This document shows, piece after piece, positions 28,202 to 38,179 of a stretch of 64,000 bases of DNA (within the stretch, counting starts at the first letter, position 1; each line of letters opens with the position of its first letter). A model generated the notes under the pieces. It was not told the origin of the DNA. It did not search any database and worked only from the letters and a program-made list of their open reading frames with translations. The position numbers and the translations under genes are program-made. The DNA is from JACRIM01 sp038042195 (GTDB lineage: Bacteria > Planctomycetota > Phycisphaerae > UBA1845 > UTPLA1), in NCBI GenBank assembly GCA_038042195.1, contig JBBTET010000013.1, positions 94,904 to 158,903 on the forward strand, read 5' to 3'.

Positions 28202-29974
28202 CTAATCCAGATCGAAGCCGGAATCTTCCGGCATGGTCATATTGCCATCCTTGTCCATGAACCCTTCGAGCTTGCGGCAGCGCACGGGGTGCTGGAGCTT
28301 GCGAATGGCCTTGGCCTCGACCTGTCGGACGCGCTCGCGCGTGACCTTGAAAATCTTGCCGACCTCTTCGAGCGTGTAGGTGTAGCCATCACCGATGCCG
28401 TAGCGAAGTTTGATGATTTCCCGTTCGCGGTAGGTCAGGCTCTTGAGCACCTGTTCGATGCGGTCCTTGAGCATTTCATTGCTCGCCGTATGGACCGGGC
28501 TTTCGGCCGTCGCGTCCTCGATGAAGTCGCCGAAGTACGAATCCTCGCCCTCACCAACCGGCCGATCGAGCGAGATCGGGTGGCGGCTGATCTTCAACAC
28601 GCGCCGCACTTCGCTGATCGGCATCCGGGCGCGCTTGGCGATTTCCTCAGTAGTCGGCTCGCGGCCGAGTTCCTGCAAGAGATCGCGCGAGATGTTTCGC
28701 AGCCGGCTCATCGTTTCAATCATGTGGACCGGGATGCGGATGGTCCGGGCATGATCGGCGATGGCCCGCGTGATCGCCTGGCGAATCCACCAGGTCGCAT
28801 AGGTGCTGAACTTGTAGCCGCGGCGATACTCGTACTTGTCCACGGCGCGCATCAGGCCGGTGTTGCCTTCCTGAATGATGTCGAGGAAGGGCAGGCCGCG
28901 ATTGCGGTACTTCTTGGCAATGGAGACCACGAGTCGCAGGTTGCCGCCGGAGAGCTTGCGCTTCGCATCTTCGTACTCGACGAAAATCTTGCGCAGGGCC
29001 GCGACACGACGCCGCAACATGGCCGGCGATTCGAGGACGAGGTCTTGCAAGCCGACGAGTTCGTCGCTCATGACTTCGATGTCGTCCTGAATCATGCCGG
29101 CCCGCGTGCGCGGGTCGGACAGGCTCGATTCAAGCGTCGTCATCTTGTCGCACAGAGCGAAGAGTTTCCGCATGAGCGGGGTGATCTTGCTCGTGCGCAG
29201 GGCCAGCTCTTCAAGCATGGTCACGCATTTGCTGCGGCGTTGCATGATGCCGCGCCAGAATAACTGTCGGTTCGCTTCGCTGGGCCGGCCTTCGTGAAGC
29301 CTGGCCCACGCCTCCTGATTCTGCTCCATCAGCTTTCGAGCGGTGACGAGATTGCCGGGAAGCCGGGCCATGACCGCGGCCTTGGCCTGATTCTCGCCGG
29401 TCGAAATCTTCATGGTTCGGTCGAATGGCAAGGTGCCGTCGTTCACATGCTGGAGCATCTCGACGGCAGCTTGCAAACTACAGTCCGACTCCAACACCTT
29501 GCGGCGGAAGGCCGTGCGGGTCAGTTCGATTTTCTTGGCGAGGGTGATTTCCTGGATGCGCGTGAGCAGGGGAATCTCACCCATTTGGGTGAGGTACATG
29601 CGCACGGGATCGTCGATTCGCCGGCTCGCGGACTCGACGGGAAACTCATCCTCGACCGGTGACGGCTCGGCGGCACCGAGGTCGGGTTTCTTGTTGGGGT
29701 CCGCCGAATCATCGCCGAACGCCGCCTTACCAGCGTCGGCCTCATCCACCATGTCGATGCCAAGCTCTTCGAGCTTCTGAAGGATGATCTCCAGACGGTC
29801 CGGGTGTACGGCCTCATCGGGAAGAGAGTCGTTCATTTCCTCCCAAGTCAGATAGCCGCGTGTCTTCCCCTTTTCAATCAATTCAATGATGCTCGCCTCC
29901 ACCGGATCCACGGCGACTTCGGTGCGTGGCTTTTGCGGCGCGACAGGCGTCTCTTTGTTCATCACTTTCATCAT
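28202..29974 (-). CDS. rpoD: RNA polymerase primary sigma factor
   Basis: A 590-residue sigma-70. ATG 29974 follows GGAG at a spacing of 9; TTG 29989 is an alternative. Region 1.1 is at the N-terminus, region 1.2 is DDPVRMYLTQMGEIPLLTR, and a long non-conserved helical insert follows. Region 2 is GNLRLVVSIAKKYRNRG ... FSTYATWWIRQAI, region 3 includes RIPVHMIETMSRL, and region 4 has the helix-turn-helix TLEEVGKIFKVTRERVRQVE. It recognises housekeeping promoters; the TATAAT-type boxes in this window fit that. It follows dnaG by 179 bp in the same direction, a linkage similar to the classical rpsU-dnaG-rpoD macromolecular synthesis operon. Confidence 0.96.
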   Translation of the reverse strand: MMKVMNKETPVAPQKPRTEVAVDPVEASIIELIEKGKTRGYLTWEEMNDSLPDEAVHPDRLEIILQKLEELGIDMVDEADAGKAAFGDDSADPNKKPDLGAAEPSPVEDEFPVESASRRIDDPVRMYLTQMGEIPLLTRIQEITLAKKIELTRTAFRRKVLESDCSLQAAVEMLQHVNDGTLPFDRTMKISTGENQAKAAVMARLPGNLVTARKLMEQNQEAWARLHEGRPSEANRQLFWRGIMQRRSKCVTMLEELALRTSKITPLMRKLFALCDKMTTLESSLSDPRTRAGMIQDDIEVMSDELVGLQDLVLESPAMLRRRVAALRKIFVEYEDAKRKLSGGNLRLVVSIAKKYRNRGLPFLDIIQEGNTGLMRAVDKYEYRRGYKFSTYATWWIRQAITRAIADHARTIRIPVHMIETMSRLRNISRDLLQELGREPTTEEIAKRARMPISEVRRVLKISRHPISLDRPVGEGEDSYFGDFIEDATAESPVHTASNEMLKDRIEQVLKSLTYREREIIKLRYGIGDGYTYTLEEVGKIFKVTRERVRQVEAKAIRKLQHPVRCRKLEGFMDKDGNMTMPEDSGFDLD

Positions 29975-30153
29975 TCGTACCGGCTCCAATACTGCGTCAA
30001 GCGAAACGACGCTCTCGGCTCAACGAGAACACGCATCGCTCATTGCTGTTGATGCACGCGCGGCGCAACCATGCGCCGGACGGCGTCCTTCACACCTCGA
30101 TAAAACACACCACTCGGCCGAGCCAGACTTTGCAATGCTCGGCCGCGCTCTCA

Positions 30154-32028
30154 CTACGCCGAAACGTTGTCGGCGGTGTGCGGTTCGCTCGACGCGGCAC
30201 CCACAATCAAGGGGGTCGCCGTCATATGTCTGCGAGCCGCGAAATGACTCATCCTCCGGGCCGCCTCTCCCGCGGCGCGAAGCTTCGATGATGCCTGATT
30301 CGTATCCCCTCGTCCTTCGGCGAGCATCGCTCCGACGCGCTCGCGATCTCGTACCTTTTGCAACGTTGCCACGGCACCTTCCACACGCGCCCCATAGTTG
30401 CCGCCGCGCTCGCCCGCCATCTGCAAGTCCACGATCAATCCGCTGATCCGCACGGACTCAAACCGGCTGATCAACGCACCCACCGCAAACTCCCCCGGCT
30501 GCTCCGCCAATTCGGCAAACCCCCGGGCGATGTCGGCAAGGTCCGCATCAGCGACCAGCGACACATCAAACTCCGAACGCACCGATTCGTAATAACTCGG
30601 CTCGTTCAGCAACACCTCAAGCAGATCCCGCATCGCGGAATCGGCGGCACTGGTCGACGCTGCGGGGCGCTCGGATGCGACCCTTGGCGACGACGAGACA
30701 GGAGCGGGCGACTTGCGCCCAAGAATACGCAGTTGCCGGTTGACCTCCTCATTGGAGAGTCCCAGCAGTTTCCCAACCTGGTTGATCAGCAACCCCCGTT
30801 GGATGGGATCGCCGGCACCGTAATCCTGAGACTGAACGATCAACCCCAGAAACTCTTCCACGGCCCGACGGACATCAGGCCCCTGGTCGCCGCTTTGGCA
30901 CCGTATCAGAACCTGCTTCCACTTCGATTCTAGCGCCCCAACCGCAGAGGTCAAAGCCATTTGCAAGGCCTCCGCCCCCTTTTGCACCAGCAAATCGGCG
31001 GGGTCCTTTCCTTCTGGGACGTGGGCCAGGCGAAGCGACACGTCCGTTGTGAAAAAGAGCGGCAGACTCTGATTCGCGGCTCGCTGACCGGCGGCATCGG
31101 CATCGAAGAGGAGAATGACCTCATCCACATATCGCCGCAGCATCTGGACATGGTCGAGCGTCAGGGCGGTCCCCAGCGTCGCCACGGTCTCGGTGAAGCC
31201 ATATTGATGGGCCATCAGGCAATCAATGTACCCCTCAACCACCAGGGCACGCCCCCGGTCTCGAAAGGCGTCCTTGGCTCCGAAGAGGCCATAAAGGCAG
31301 CGACTCTTGTCGAAGAGCACCGTTTGTGGGGAGTTGAGATACTTCGCGTTGTCGTCCCCCAATGCACGGCCGCCGAAGCCAATAATCCGCCCCATTGCGT
31401 CCTGAATCGGAAACATGAGTCGATTTCGAAAGGCGTCGTAATAGCCGTTGCCCTCGTCGCGTCGCTTGATGAGGCCGGATGCAAGGAGCATCTCGACAGG
31501 GATGTTCTTTTGTTGGGCTGCGTTGGCTAGAGCCGACCAACCGTCCGGGGCGAAACCGAGGCCAAACCGGGTGACTGACTCATCCGAAATGCCACGGGAC
31601 CGGACGTATCCACGGGCGGAATCACCATCGGACCCCATCAACTGCTGCTGGAACCAGGCGGCGGCCCAGCGGTTGACCCGCTCCAGATCGGGCTTGCCAA
31701 TGGCGTCGCTGGGACCAGTGGCTTGTTTCTCGTCGCGAACCTCGATCCCCGCCTTGGCGGCGAGAATCTGCCGGGCTTCGAGAAAATCCACGTTTTCTCG
31801 AAGCTGAATGAACTTGAACACATCCCCGCCGGCCCCACAGCCAAAGCACTTGAAAATCTGGCGATCGGGCGTCACATGAAACGAAGGGGACTTCTCGGTG
31901 TGGAAGGGGCACAGGCCTTTGAACTGGCGACCGGCTCGCTTGAGCGAGACGTACGCAGACACGATGTCCACGATTTCGCTCGAGCGGCGGATTTGCTCAG
32001 TTAGTTCGACCGTATGCCGCCCGATCAC
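30154..32028 (-). CDS. dnaG: DNA primase
   Basis: A 624-residue primase that makes RNA primers for replication. I chose GTG 32028, preceded by TTAGGAG; the open frame extends to 32169 but that part overlaps the promoter boxes. The zinc-binding domain is CPFHTEKSPSFHV ... CFGCGAGGD, the core has VVEGYIDCLMAHQYGF and the Toprim acidic motif LLFDADAAGQRA, and the C-terminal helicase-interaction part is long and poorly conserved. The N-terminal IVDIVSAYVSLKRAGRQFKG is typical. It has a near-consensus promoter at 32141-32169. Confidence 0.96.
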   Translation of the reverse strand: MIGRHTVELTEQIRRSSEIVDIVSAYVSLKRAGRQFKGLCPFHTEKSPSFHVTPDRQIFKCFGCGAGGDVFKFIQLRENVDFLEARQILAAKAGIEVRDEKQATGPSDAIGKPDLERVNRWAAAWFQQQLMGSDGDSARGYVRSRGISDESVTRFGLGFAPDGWSALANAAQQKNIPVEMLLASGLIKRRDEGNGYYDAFRNRLMFPIQDAMGRIIGFGGRALGDDNAKYLNSPQTVLFDKSRCLYGLFGAKDAFRDRGRALVVEGYIDCLMAHQYGFTETVATLGTALTLDHVQMLRRYVDEVILLFDADAAGQRAANQSLPLFFTTDVSLRLAHVPEGKDPADLLVQKGAEALQMALTSAVGALESKWKQVLIRCQSGDQGPDVRRAVEEFLGLIVQSQDYGAGDPIQRGLLINQVGKLLGLSNEEVNRQLRILGRKSPAPVSSSPRVASERPAASTSAADSAMRDLLEVLLNEPSYYESVRSEFDVSLVADADLADIARGFAELAEQPGEFAVGALISRFESVRISGLIVDLQMAGERGGNYGARVEGAVATLQKVRDRERVGAMLAEGRGDTNQASSKLRAAGEAARRMSHFAARRHMTATPLIVGAASSEPHTADNVSA

Positions 32029-32410
32029 AGATTCTCCTAAGTGTTTTCGGCCCAGAGACTTAAGCTGATAATAAGCTCGAAGAACCTCTACCGCCTCGCC
32101 TGCCGCCACCCCTGAAGAACGGGGCGAAAAACGACCGTGTATTATAACACCAATATTGAGATCGGGCAAATGAAATAAGGCGGTGAAATCAAAGGAGATC
32201 CAGCCGTGTGCTGAATTAACGTTAGGCTTGATATTAAGTTACGGAGATACGGCACCGTTCAAAATGCTGCTGTGCCCCATAACCATTAGAATCGGCATGT
32301 CTATCGCAAGAACCCGAGCGCGCCAGTACTCCATCAAAACTGACCGGTACCCTGAACAAGGCACGCAAGCTCGTTAGCTTTTGGACGGCCATGCAAGGTC
32401 GGTCGGAGTG
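32029..32410. other. intergenic region upstream of dnaG
   Basis: The stretch holds the dnaG promoter (32141-32169) and a leader of about 105 bases. The remaining 240 bases up to the end of the HDOD gene are AT-richer than their surroundings. I see no convincing gene, and no clear terminator for the HDOD gene. A 64-codon plus-strand frame (32183-32377) lacks a ribosome site and family resemblance. Confidence 0.6.
32141..32169 (-). promoter_or_regulatory. sigma-70 promoter for dnaG-rpoD
   Basis: On the minus strand TTGCCC (32169-32164), a spacer of exactly 17 bp, and TATAAT (32146-32141), a perfect -10 box. Transcription would start near 32134, about 105 bases before the GTG start of dnaG. Confidence 0.7.
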
Positions 32411-34513
32411 TCATTTTGTGGGGCTGATGGCGCGGAGTGCTTGGGACAGCCACGGGTAGTTTACCAAGGCGGCTAGCGGGTTGGATGAAAAGATAGGTTG
32501 GCGACTGGTGGTCGAGACCTTCACGCCGACTTCATGGATTTGATCCTTCACCAGTCGTGAATGGGCCACAACTCCAGCCATGTAAAGGACGGTCGTGTTC
32601 GGGAGTTGGATCGCCGCTTCGAGGGGCTGGCCGACGGAAAGTGGTCGATATGCCAAGACGCTGAGTCCACCAGCCGAGAGGTTTCGGACGATTGCTGACT
32701 CTGCAACGACCTGAAAGTTTTCAGTGAACGTCGTCACTCTGCACGAAAGGGTCAACTTCTCGCGCACTTCCCGTCGGACATTTCCGGGCACAGGCGACTC
32801 GGATGCGTTCATCGACTCCGCAAGGTTCTTTACGGATGCGATGGATGGCGTGACTACGAATTGGATGCCGACATCAGGCACCCGGGGCAGCGCTTCAGAT
32901 ACCGGTTGGGCGTTGACTTGGAATCCTCCGACGACGCATCGATCCTTGCCAGACTTTTTCGCCTTGTACATCCACGCATCGGCTGCGGCGAACAGGCCAT
33001 CAACGCCCAATTCCGCGTTGGGAAACCCCTGGGCCACTCCCACGCTCACCGTCACCGGCGAACTTAGCTGATACGCCTGAAAGTCGATTCCACGAATAGC
33101 TGCACAGATGGATTCGCCGAACGCCTGAGCCTCGTGCTGCGCCAGACCAGGCATCACAGCGACAAACTCCTCGCCACCGTAGCGGCCGGCGAACCCCGCG
33201 CCCCCGGCAACCTTCGCGACAGCGGCCGCAACGGCCTTGAGAACATCGTCGCCGGTCTTGTGTCCGTAGGTATCGTTTAGCTTCTTGAAATTGTCGACAT
33301 CGAGAAACGCGATGCAGAGGGGCGTCTTCAAGGTGGCGGCTCCGCTCACGAGTGCGCTGACGGCTTCGCAGAGCGCGCCGCGATTTAGCACGCCGGTGAG
33401 CGGGTCGATTGAGGCTCGTTTGGTGACTTCGCCGAGGACACTGGTTAGCTCTGCCTGTTTGGCTTCCAACACCTGACGTTGGGCAACGACCGTGTTGACC
33501 TGGTCCTCGGCCTGGCCGGCCGCCGCGGTCAGTTGAGCGTTCGCCTGACCGAGGAGCTCGGTGACATCGAGGTCGTCCGGCAGGGTTTCGCCAAGCAATG
33601 CAGCCGTTTGTTCGTACATTTTGGCGGCGTCGGCGAAGCATCGTTGCAGTTTCGCCTCGTCGAGATTGAGTTTGGTCGTTGCGTAGTCGCGAATGAAATC
33701 GTCGGCCTCGTCGTGGGTATTTCGTTGTGCGAATCGCATGGAGCCGACGAGGTAGGTGATCGCGGTGAGCCGGTCGAGGTCGGTCGAGTTCTTGGTGAGC
33801 AATTGCGGCGTGTGGTGGCCCGCGATCGGGGTGGCGATGGCGTCGGGCAGTTTCCATTCGTGNNNNNNNNNNTCGTGGGCCATCACCGCCGACGCGTCCA
33901 CGTGGGCGTAGCGGGCGTCGGTTCGCTCGTGTGCGTAGAAGGTGGCGTGCGAGTGGGCGTACTTCTGATAAAGGTCGGCGTAGTCCCGTCCGAGAACCTG
34001 CACGAGGAGCAGTACGCCGGTGTCCTGCAGGAGGCCGACGAGGAAGGCTTCCTCGCGGAGGCGGGGGACGATGATGCCCGCGAGTTCGCGGGCGACGCAG
34101 CCTCGGAGGACGGCCTGCTGCCAGTAGCGGGTCATGTCGAAGGGGCAGGAGCCGAGTTTGTTGAGGTGGCCGACGAGTTGGAATCCGAGTGCGGCGGTCT
34201 TCACGCGCGAGAGACCGAGTACGGAGACGGCCTTTGGAATCGTGGTGACAGGCGTTCGTTGGCCCAACGACGCCGAGTTCGACATTTTGAGAAGTCGGGC
34301 GGAGAGCGATCCATCGAGCCGAATGACATTCGCAAAATCATCAATCGACGCATCGGGGTCTTCTGTGAGTTCGAGTATTTTGGTGGCAAGCGCTGGACTA
34401 CTGGGCAGCTTCACCTTGCTAAAGAGCTGACTCAGTTTGTCTCGGAGGGACGCCAACGACGCTGGGCGCGTGGATACTTCCGGAACCGGCATGACCGCGT
34501 TCAAACTCGGCAT
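32411..34513 (-). CDS. HDOD - GGDEF - PilZ signalling protein
   Basis: About 700 codons including a ten-N gap. The N-terminal HDOD domain (about 25-235: LPSSPALATKILELTEDPDAS ... GLLQDTGVL ... GHH) is followed by a helical linker with a coiled segment, a GGDEF domain (about 365-530) with the active-site form YGGEEF, expected to make cyclic di-GMP, and a C-terminal PilZ-like domain (about 585-670, RREVREKLTLSCRV ... NLSAGGLSVLA), expected to bind it. One protein would thus make and sense the same messenger. AAGGA precedes ATG 34513. The gap lies inside the HDOD domain; removing a likely assembly duplication restores a normal reading. Confidence 0.88.
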   Translation of the reverse strand: MPSLNAVMPVPEVSTRPASLASLRDKLSQLFSKVKLPSSPALATKILELTEDPDASIDDFANVIRLDGSLSARLLKMSNSASLGQRTPVTTIPKAVSVLGLSRVKTAALGFQLVGHLNKLGSCPFDMTRYWQQAVLRGCVARELAGIIVPRLREEAFLVGLLQDTGVLLLVQVLGRDYADLYQKYAHSHATFYAHERTDARYAHVDASAVMAHXXXXHEWKLPDAIATPIAGHHTPQLLTKNSTDLDRLTAITYLVGSMRFAQRNTHDEADDFIRDYATTKLNLDEAKLQRCFADAAKMYEQTAALLGETLPDDLDVTELLGQANAQLTAAAGQAEDQVNTVVAQRQVLEAKQAELTSVLGEVTKRASIDPLTGVLNRGALCEAVSALVSGAATLKTPLCIAFLDVDNFKKLNDTYGHKTGDDVLKAVAAAVAKVAGGAGFAGRYGGEEFVAVMPGLAQHEAQAFGESICAAIRGIDFQAYQLSSPVTVSVGVAQGFPNAELGVDGLFAAADAWMYKAKKSGKDRCVVGGFQVNAQPVSEALPRVPDVGIQFVVTPSIASVKNLAESMNASESPVPGNVRREVREKLTLSCRVTTFTENFQVVAESAIVRNLSAGGLSVLAYRPLSVGQPLEAAIQLPNTTVLYMAGVVAHSRLVKDQIHEVGVKVSTTSRQPIFSSNPLAALVNYPWLSQALRAISPTK
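33863..33872. other. assembly gap of ten N
   Basis: Ten N lie inside the HDOD-GGDEF gene. TCGTG occurs on both sides (33858-33862 and 33873-33877). If these are the same bases, collapsing the gap removes exactly 15 bases and the minus-strand reading becomes VMAHEWKLP, as expected in an HDOD domain. The gap is then a scaffolding artefact, not missing sequence. Confidence 0.85.
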
Positions 34514-35168
34514 TTCTACTCATTCCTTACCACATCACCCCGGGCAGGTCATCATCCCAAACGCTTACCGTCTGAATGCCTATCCTGACCAGGTGCGCCG
34601 ACAACGGCCACTTGGGCCATTCCAGCCTTTTCCTTGGGAAACGCAGTTGTTTTTCGGATACACATAGCCTCTTCTAAATAAGGACTTACCCTAAACTGTG
34701 TATGCGTATGAGTTTGCGACGAATGGTGAGTATTTGTTTCGGACGAAAGGCACGATAATTCTTCATACCCGTTGGTCCGGTTATTACCTGATGCCCATTC
34801 GAAAGCATCTGAATTTGCCTCGGATGAACTCGTATTACGCCAGGAACTCATGAGAGCAGTTCCGAGAACCGGTTCCCGCTCGGTCCGCAAAAGTTCAATC
34901 TTCCTCCCTGGCTCCGCCAAAACACCTCTTGGGGCTTGCATTGCCTAACGAACCGGCGTAAATTCTAGTGGCGTGATGGCTTGGCCGGACCGGGATGGTG
35001 ACCCACCAGATTCATCCCACCCAGACTTAACTTCCCTGTCCGGAAGAAGTAACGAACAGCCGATCATGCCTCCCAACGGCAAGGGAACGACGAGGGGTGT
35101 TGCCGGGATTGCCATGCCGATCCGTACCAAGACGGATCCGATGTAGTGTTGATCGTAAGGAGATCCTC
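34514..35168. other. 655-bp intergenic region between divergent genes
   Basis: This gap separates the divergent HDOD and secretin genes and should hold both promoters. For the secretin, TTGCAT (34936-34941), 17 bp, TAAATT (34959-34964) is a weak candidate. AAGGAG at 35159-35164 is a clear ribosome site for ATG 35169. A minus-strand frame at 34552-34941 has composition unlike a real protein (for example HTHTHTQ) and I do not call it. Confidence 0.55.
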
Positions 35169-38105
35169 ATGCTGCGACTCCGCATTTCATGTGGCGTGCT
35201 AGTCGTCATTCTCTGCGCGGCGGCCTTGCCGGTTCGCGCCAATGACGACACACCCGCCGACCGTCTCGCCAAGGCCATCAAGCTCTACGACGACGCGAGT
35301 TACCAGGAGGCCCACGATCTCCTTAAAGAAATCTCGGACTCCGACCTCGATGAAGAGGAGCAGCAACTTCAACTTCAGCGTTACACCGACTTGGCCAAGA
35401 AGGCCCTTGATGCCATCGTCGATGCGACGGCCTCGCTCAAGGATGGAAGCGCCGCCATGAAGGCGAAGAAATGGGACGCCGCGAAGACGTCGTTTGAGAA
35501 AGTCGTCGCAAATAAGTTCGCCTCGCCCGAACAGAAGGACGACGCCAAGGGTCAACTGAAGGAAATCGAAAAGCAGGCCAAGACCGACAAGAGCGACGAA
35601 GACACAAAGGTCTCGGAAGAGTCAACCACCACCACCGAAATCAAATCGCAACCAGCGGCCCGCGCCTCGACCGGCGGGTCGTCCATCGTTGAGCAGCTTG
35701 CCGAGGAGCATGAGTTGCTCTGGCAGCAGGCCGCCAAGACCTACCGCGACACCGAATCAAAGATTCGCAAGGCCGTCCTTGCCGAGGATTTCGACGAGGC
35801 CCGTCGCATGCTTGATTTCGGCAAGCAGACCATCGAGCTGAATCGCCGCTATGCATCGCCCCCGGCGCGATACGAAGACCTTCGCACGCAGGCTTCAGAG
35901 CTTGAGCGATTTGTCGATGACGAGCAGCGCGACTTCGACGAGCGCGAGATTCAGAAGAAGCACCAGGAGATCGAGCACCAGGAGGCTGAGCGAGTCACGC
36001 GAATCCGCGCCACCAAGCTTCGTCAGGTCGAGCAGCTCATGCAGCAGGCCGCCGAGCTGCGCAAGGAACGCCGCTACGACGATGCCATTCAGGTGCTAAA
36101 GCAGGTGCTGGCCATTGATCCGGAGAACAATCAGGCCGCGTGGATGAAGGATACCATCGAGGACTTCTCCGTCGCCCATACCGGTGCCGATTTGCTCAAC
36201 ACGAAACGTGAACAATCACAAGACCTGATCATTCAGAATGACGATACAGCCATCCCGTGGCACAAAGACATTATGTATCCGAAGAACTGGCCCGAGATCG
36301 CCTCGCGCCGGACCGGGTCCGAGGAATCCGCCGAATCGGACACCACCCGCATTGCCCGCAAGAATCTGCAAAAGGTCGTTCCGGAAATCGTCTTTGAAGC
36401 CAAGCGATTCGAGGATGTCATTGAAAGCCTCCGCGCGTTGACAGGGCTCAACATCGTTCCAAACTGGTCCGCGCTCAGTGCCGCCGCGATTGAGAAGGAC
36501 GCCGAAGTCAGTCTCAAGCTCAACGGTGTCAAGGGCGAAAAGGTCTTACAAACCGTCCTCAACATTGTCGGCGGCGGTGAAACCGAACTCGCCTTTGAAA
36601 TCGACGACGGGGTGGTCAACGTCTCCACCAAGGAAGACCTCAGCCGAAACAAACTCACGCGCGTCTACAACGTGCAGGATCTCATCATCTCCGTCCCCAC
36701 ATTCCGCAGCCGTTTTACGCCGTACAACGTCCCCCAGTCGCAGAACCAGCAGGGCGGACTCGGCGGCGGTCGATTCATCTTCGGCGGCGGTCAGGGTGGC
36801 GGCGGACAGGGTGGCGGACAGCAAGGCGGACAACAGGGTGGTCAGCAAGGACAGCAGGAACAAAATCTGCAACAGGGCCAGGACCCGCTCGAGCCCTTGA
36901 TGCAACTTATTCAGGAGACCATCGACCCTGAAAGCTGGCGAACCGCCGGCGGAAACGTCGGCGCGATCTCAGCGCTTCAGAATCAGGTCATCGTTACTCA
37001 AACCACCACGGCCCACGGCCAACTTCGCGATCTGTTGCGACAGCTTCGCCAGGCCCGCGCCATGCAGGTCGCCGTCGAGGCCCGCTACATCACCATCACC
37101 CGAAACTGGCTTGAGCAGATCGGCGTCGATCTAGACGTCGTCCTGAACAACGGAAACGCCGGCTTCGACCGAACCACGATCCGCGACCCGTCCACCGGTA
37201 ACCCGGTACTCGTGCCGCGGCAGTTCGTTCGCAACGGCTTCACTCCCGGCGCGCCCGGTGCAGTCGGTATCCCTCTTGGAACCCAACCATTCGGCCAACC
37301 CTTTGGCCAGCCCGGCCTGGTCCCCGCGACCGGCGGCTTTGGCCCAAGCAGCGGCCAGTTCACGCCTATCCCATTGGCGAACAATACCCTAGCCCTCGCC
37401 ACGCCGGCCGACACCAATATCAACGGCTCGCTGGCGTCGCTCGTCAACGGCAGCCCGGCGTTCCAGGTCTTCGGCAGCTTCCTCGACAACATCCAGGTGG
37501 ATTTCCTCTTGCGAGCGACGCAGGTGGACCGCCGCGCGAGCGACCTCGATGCCCCTCGACTTGTCCTCTTCAACGGACAGCGCGCCACCTTCGAGGCCTT
37601 CGTCCAGCGCGATTACATCGCCGCCCTCACGCCGATCATCGGTGACAACGCCGGCGCATTCCTGCCCGGCATCGCCACCGCCCCGACCGGTCGCTCGCTC
37701 GACGTGCAGGCCACCATCTCCGCCGACCACAAGTACGTCACCATGACGGTGCGAACCTTCACCACGGTCACCGGCGACTTCCGAACCGTCTTCTTCGGCG
37801 GCTCCAACACGGTCGGCTCCGGTTTCATCGAACTCGCCACGCTCACGACACAGGACATTCGAACGACGGTCTCCGTCCCCGATGGCGGCACGCTGCTCAT
37901 CGGCGGCTTAAAACTGTCGGCCGAACGCGACGTCGATGCCGGCGTGCCGATCTTGTCTCGTATTCCAGTGTTGAAGCGGGCATTCTCGAATACGTCCAAC
38001 GTCAAGGACGACCAGGTACTGCTCATCCTGATCAAACCGACGATCATCATTCAGGAAGAGGCTGAAGCCGAGGCGTTCCCAACGCTCTCGTCCGCCGGCC
38101 GCTGA
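35169..38105 (+). CDS. secretin-family outer membrane protein with N-terminal repeat and coiled-coil region
   Basis: A 978-residue exported protein; AAGGAG precedes ATG 35169 and a signal peptide ends near PVRAND. Residues 30-390 are helical, with tetratricopeptide-like and coiled-coil segments (for example ERRYDDAIQVLKQVLAIDPE). An STN/N0-like domain is near 405-500. A Gly/Gln-rich linker lies at about 525-570. A second secretin N-type domain (NQVIVTQTTTAHGQLRDLLRQL) precedes the C-terminal secretin barrel, which has VPDGGTLLIGGL and the end VPILSRIPVLKRAFS and LLILIKPTII. Secretins form large gated pores for type II secretion or pili. No gsp or pil genes are nearby. Planctomycetes carry many such stand-alone secretins. 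Confidence 0.88.
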   Translation: MLRLRISCGVLVVILCAAALPVRANDDTPADRLAKAIKLYDDASYQEAHDLLKEISDSDLDEEEQQLQLQRYTDLAKKALDAIVDATASLKDGSAAMKAKKWDAAKTSFEKVVANKFASPEQKDDAKGQLKEIEKQAKTDKSDEDTKVSEESTTTTEIKSQPAARASTGGSSIVEQLAEEHELLWQQAAKTYRDTESKIRKAVLAEDFDEARRMLDFGKQTIELNRRYASPPARYEDLRTQASELERFVDDEQRDFDEREIQKKHQEIEHQEAERVTRIRATKLRQVEQLMQQAAELRKERRYDDAIQVLKQVLAIDPENNQAAWMKDTIEDFSVAHTGADLLNTKREQSQDLIIQNDDTAIPWHKDIMYPKNWPEIASRRTGSEESAESDTTRIARKNLQKVVPEIVFEAKRFEDVIESLRALTGLNIVPNWSALSAAAIEKDAEVSLKLNGVKGEKVLQTVLNIVGGGETELAFEIDDGVVNVSTKEDLSRNKLTRVYNVQDLIISVPTFRSRFTPYNVPQSQNQQGGLGGGRFIFGGGQGGGGQGGGQQGGQQGGQQGQQEQNLQQGQDPLEPLMQLIQETIDPESWRTAGGNVGAISALQNQVIVTQTTTAHGQLRDLLRQLRQARAMQVAVEARYITITRNWLEQIGVDLDVVLNNGNAGFDRTTIRDPSTGNPVLVPRQFVRNGFTPGAPGAVGIPLGTQPFGQPFGQPGLVPATGGFGPSSGQFTPIPLANNTLALATPADTNINGSLASLVNGSPAFQVFGSFLDNIQVDFLLRATQVDRRASDLDAPRLVLFNGQRATFEAFVQRDYIAALTPIIGDNAGAFLPGIATAPTGRSLDVQATISADHKYVTMTVRTFTTVTGDFRTVFFGGSNTVGSGFIELATLTTQDIRTTVSVPDGGTLLIGGLKLSAERDVDAGVPILSRIPVLKRAFSNTSNVKDDQVLLILIKPTIIIQEEAEAEAFPTLSSAGR

Positions 38106-38179
38106 CGTGACGCTTACCGCGCCATCCACCCTCAGCCTTGACTCGGATACGATCCGATGAATAGCTGAGGTCTGCCCGC

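Noticed and set aside
28181..29263. 360-codon open frame antisense to rpoD
   Set aside because: Shadow of sigma regions 2-4 on the other strand.
32183..32377. 64-codon plus-strand frame upstream of dnaG
   Set aside because: No ribosome site and no resemblance to known proteins; the dnaG promoter lies alongside on the other strand.
34552..34941. 129-codon minus-strand frame in the gap before the secretin gene
   Set aside because: Low-complexity stretch (HTHTHTQ), no convincing ribosome site for the full frame, no family resemblance.
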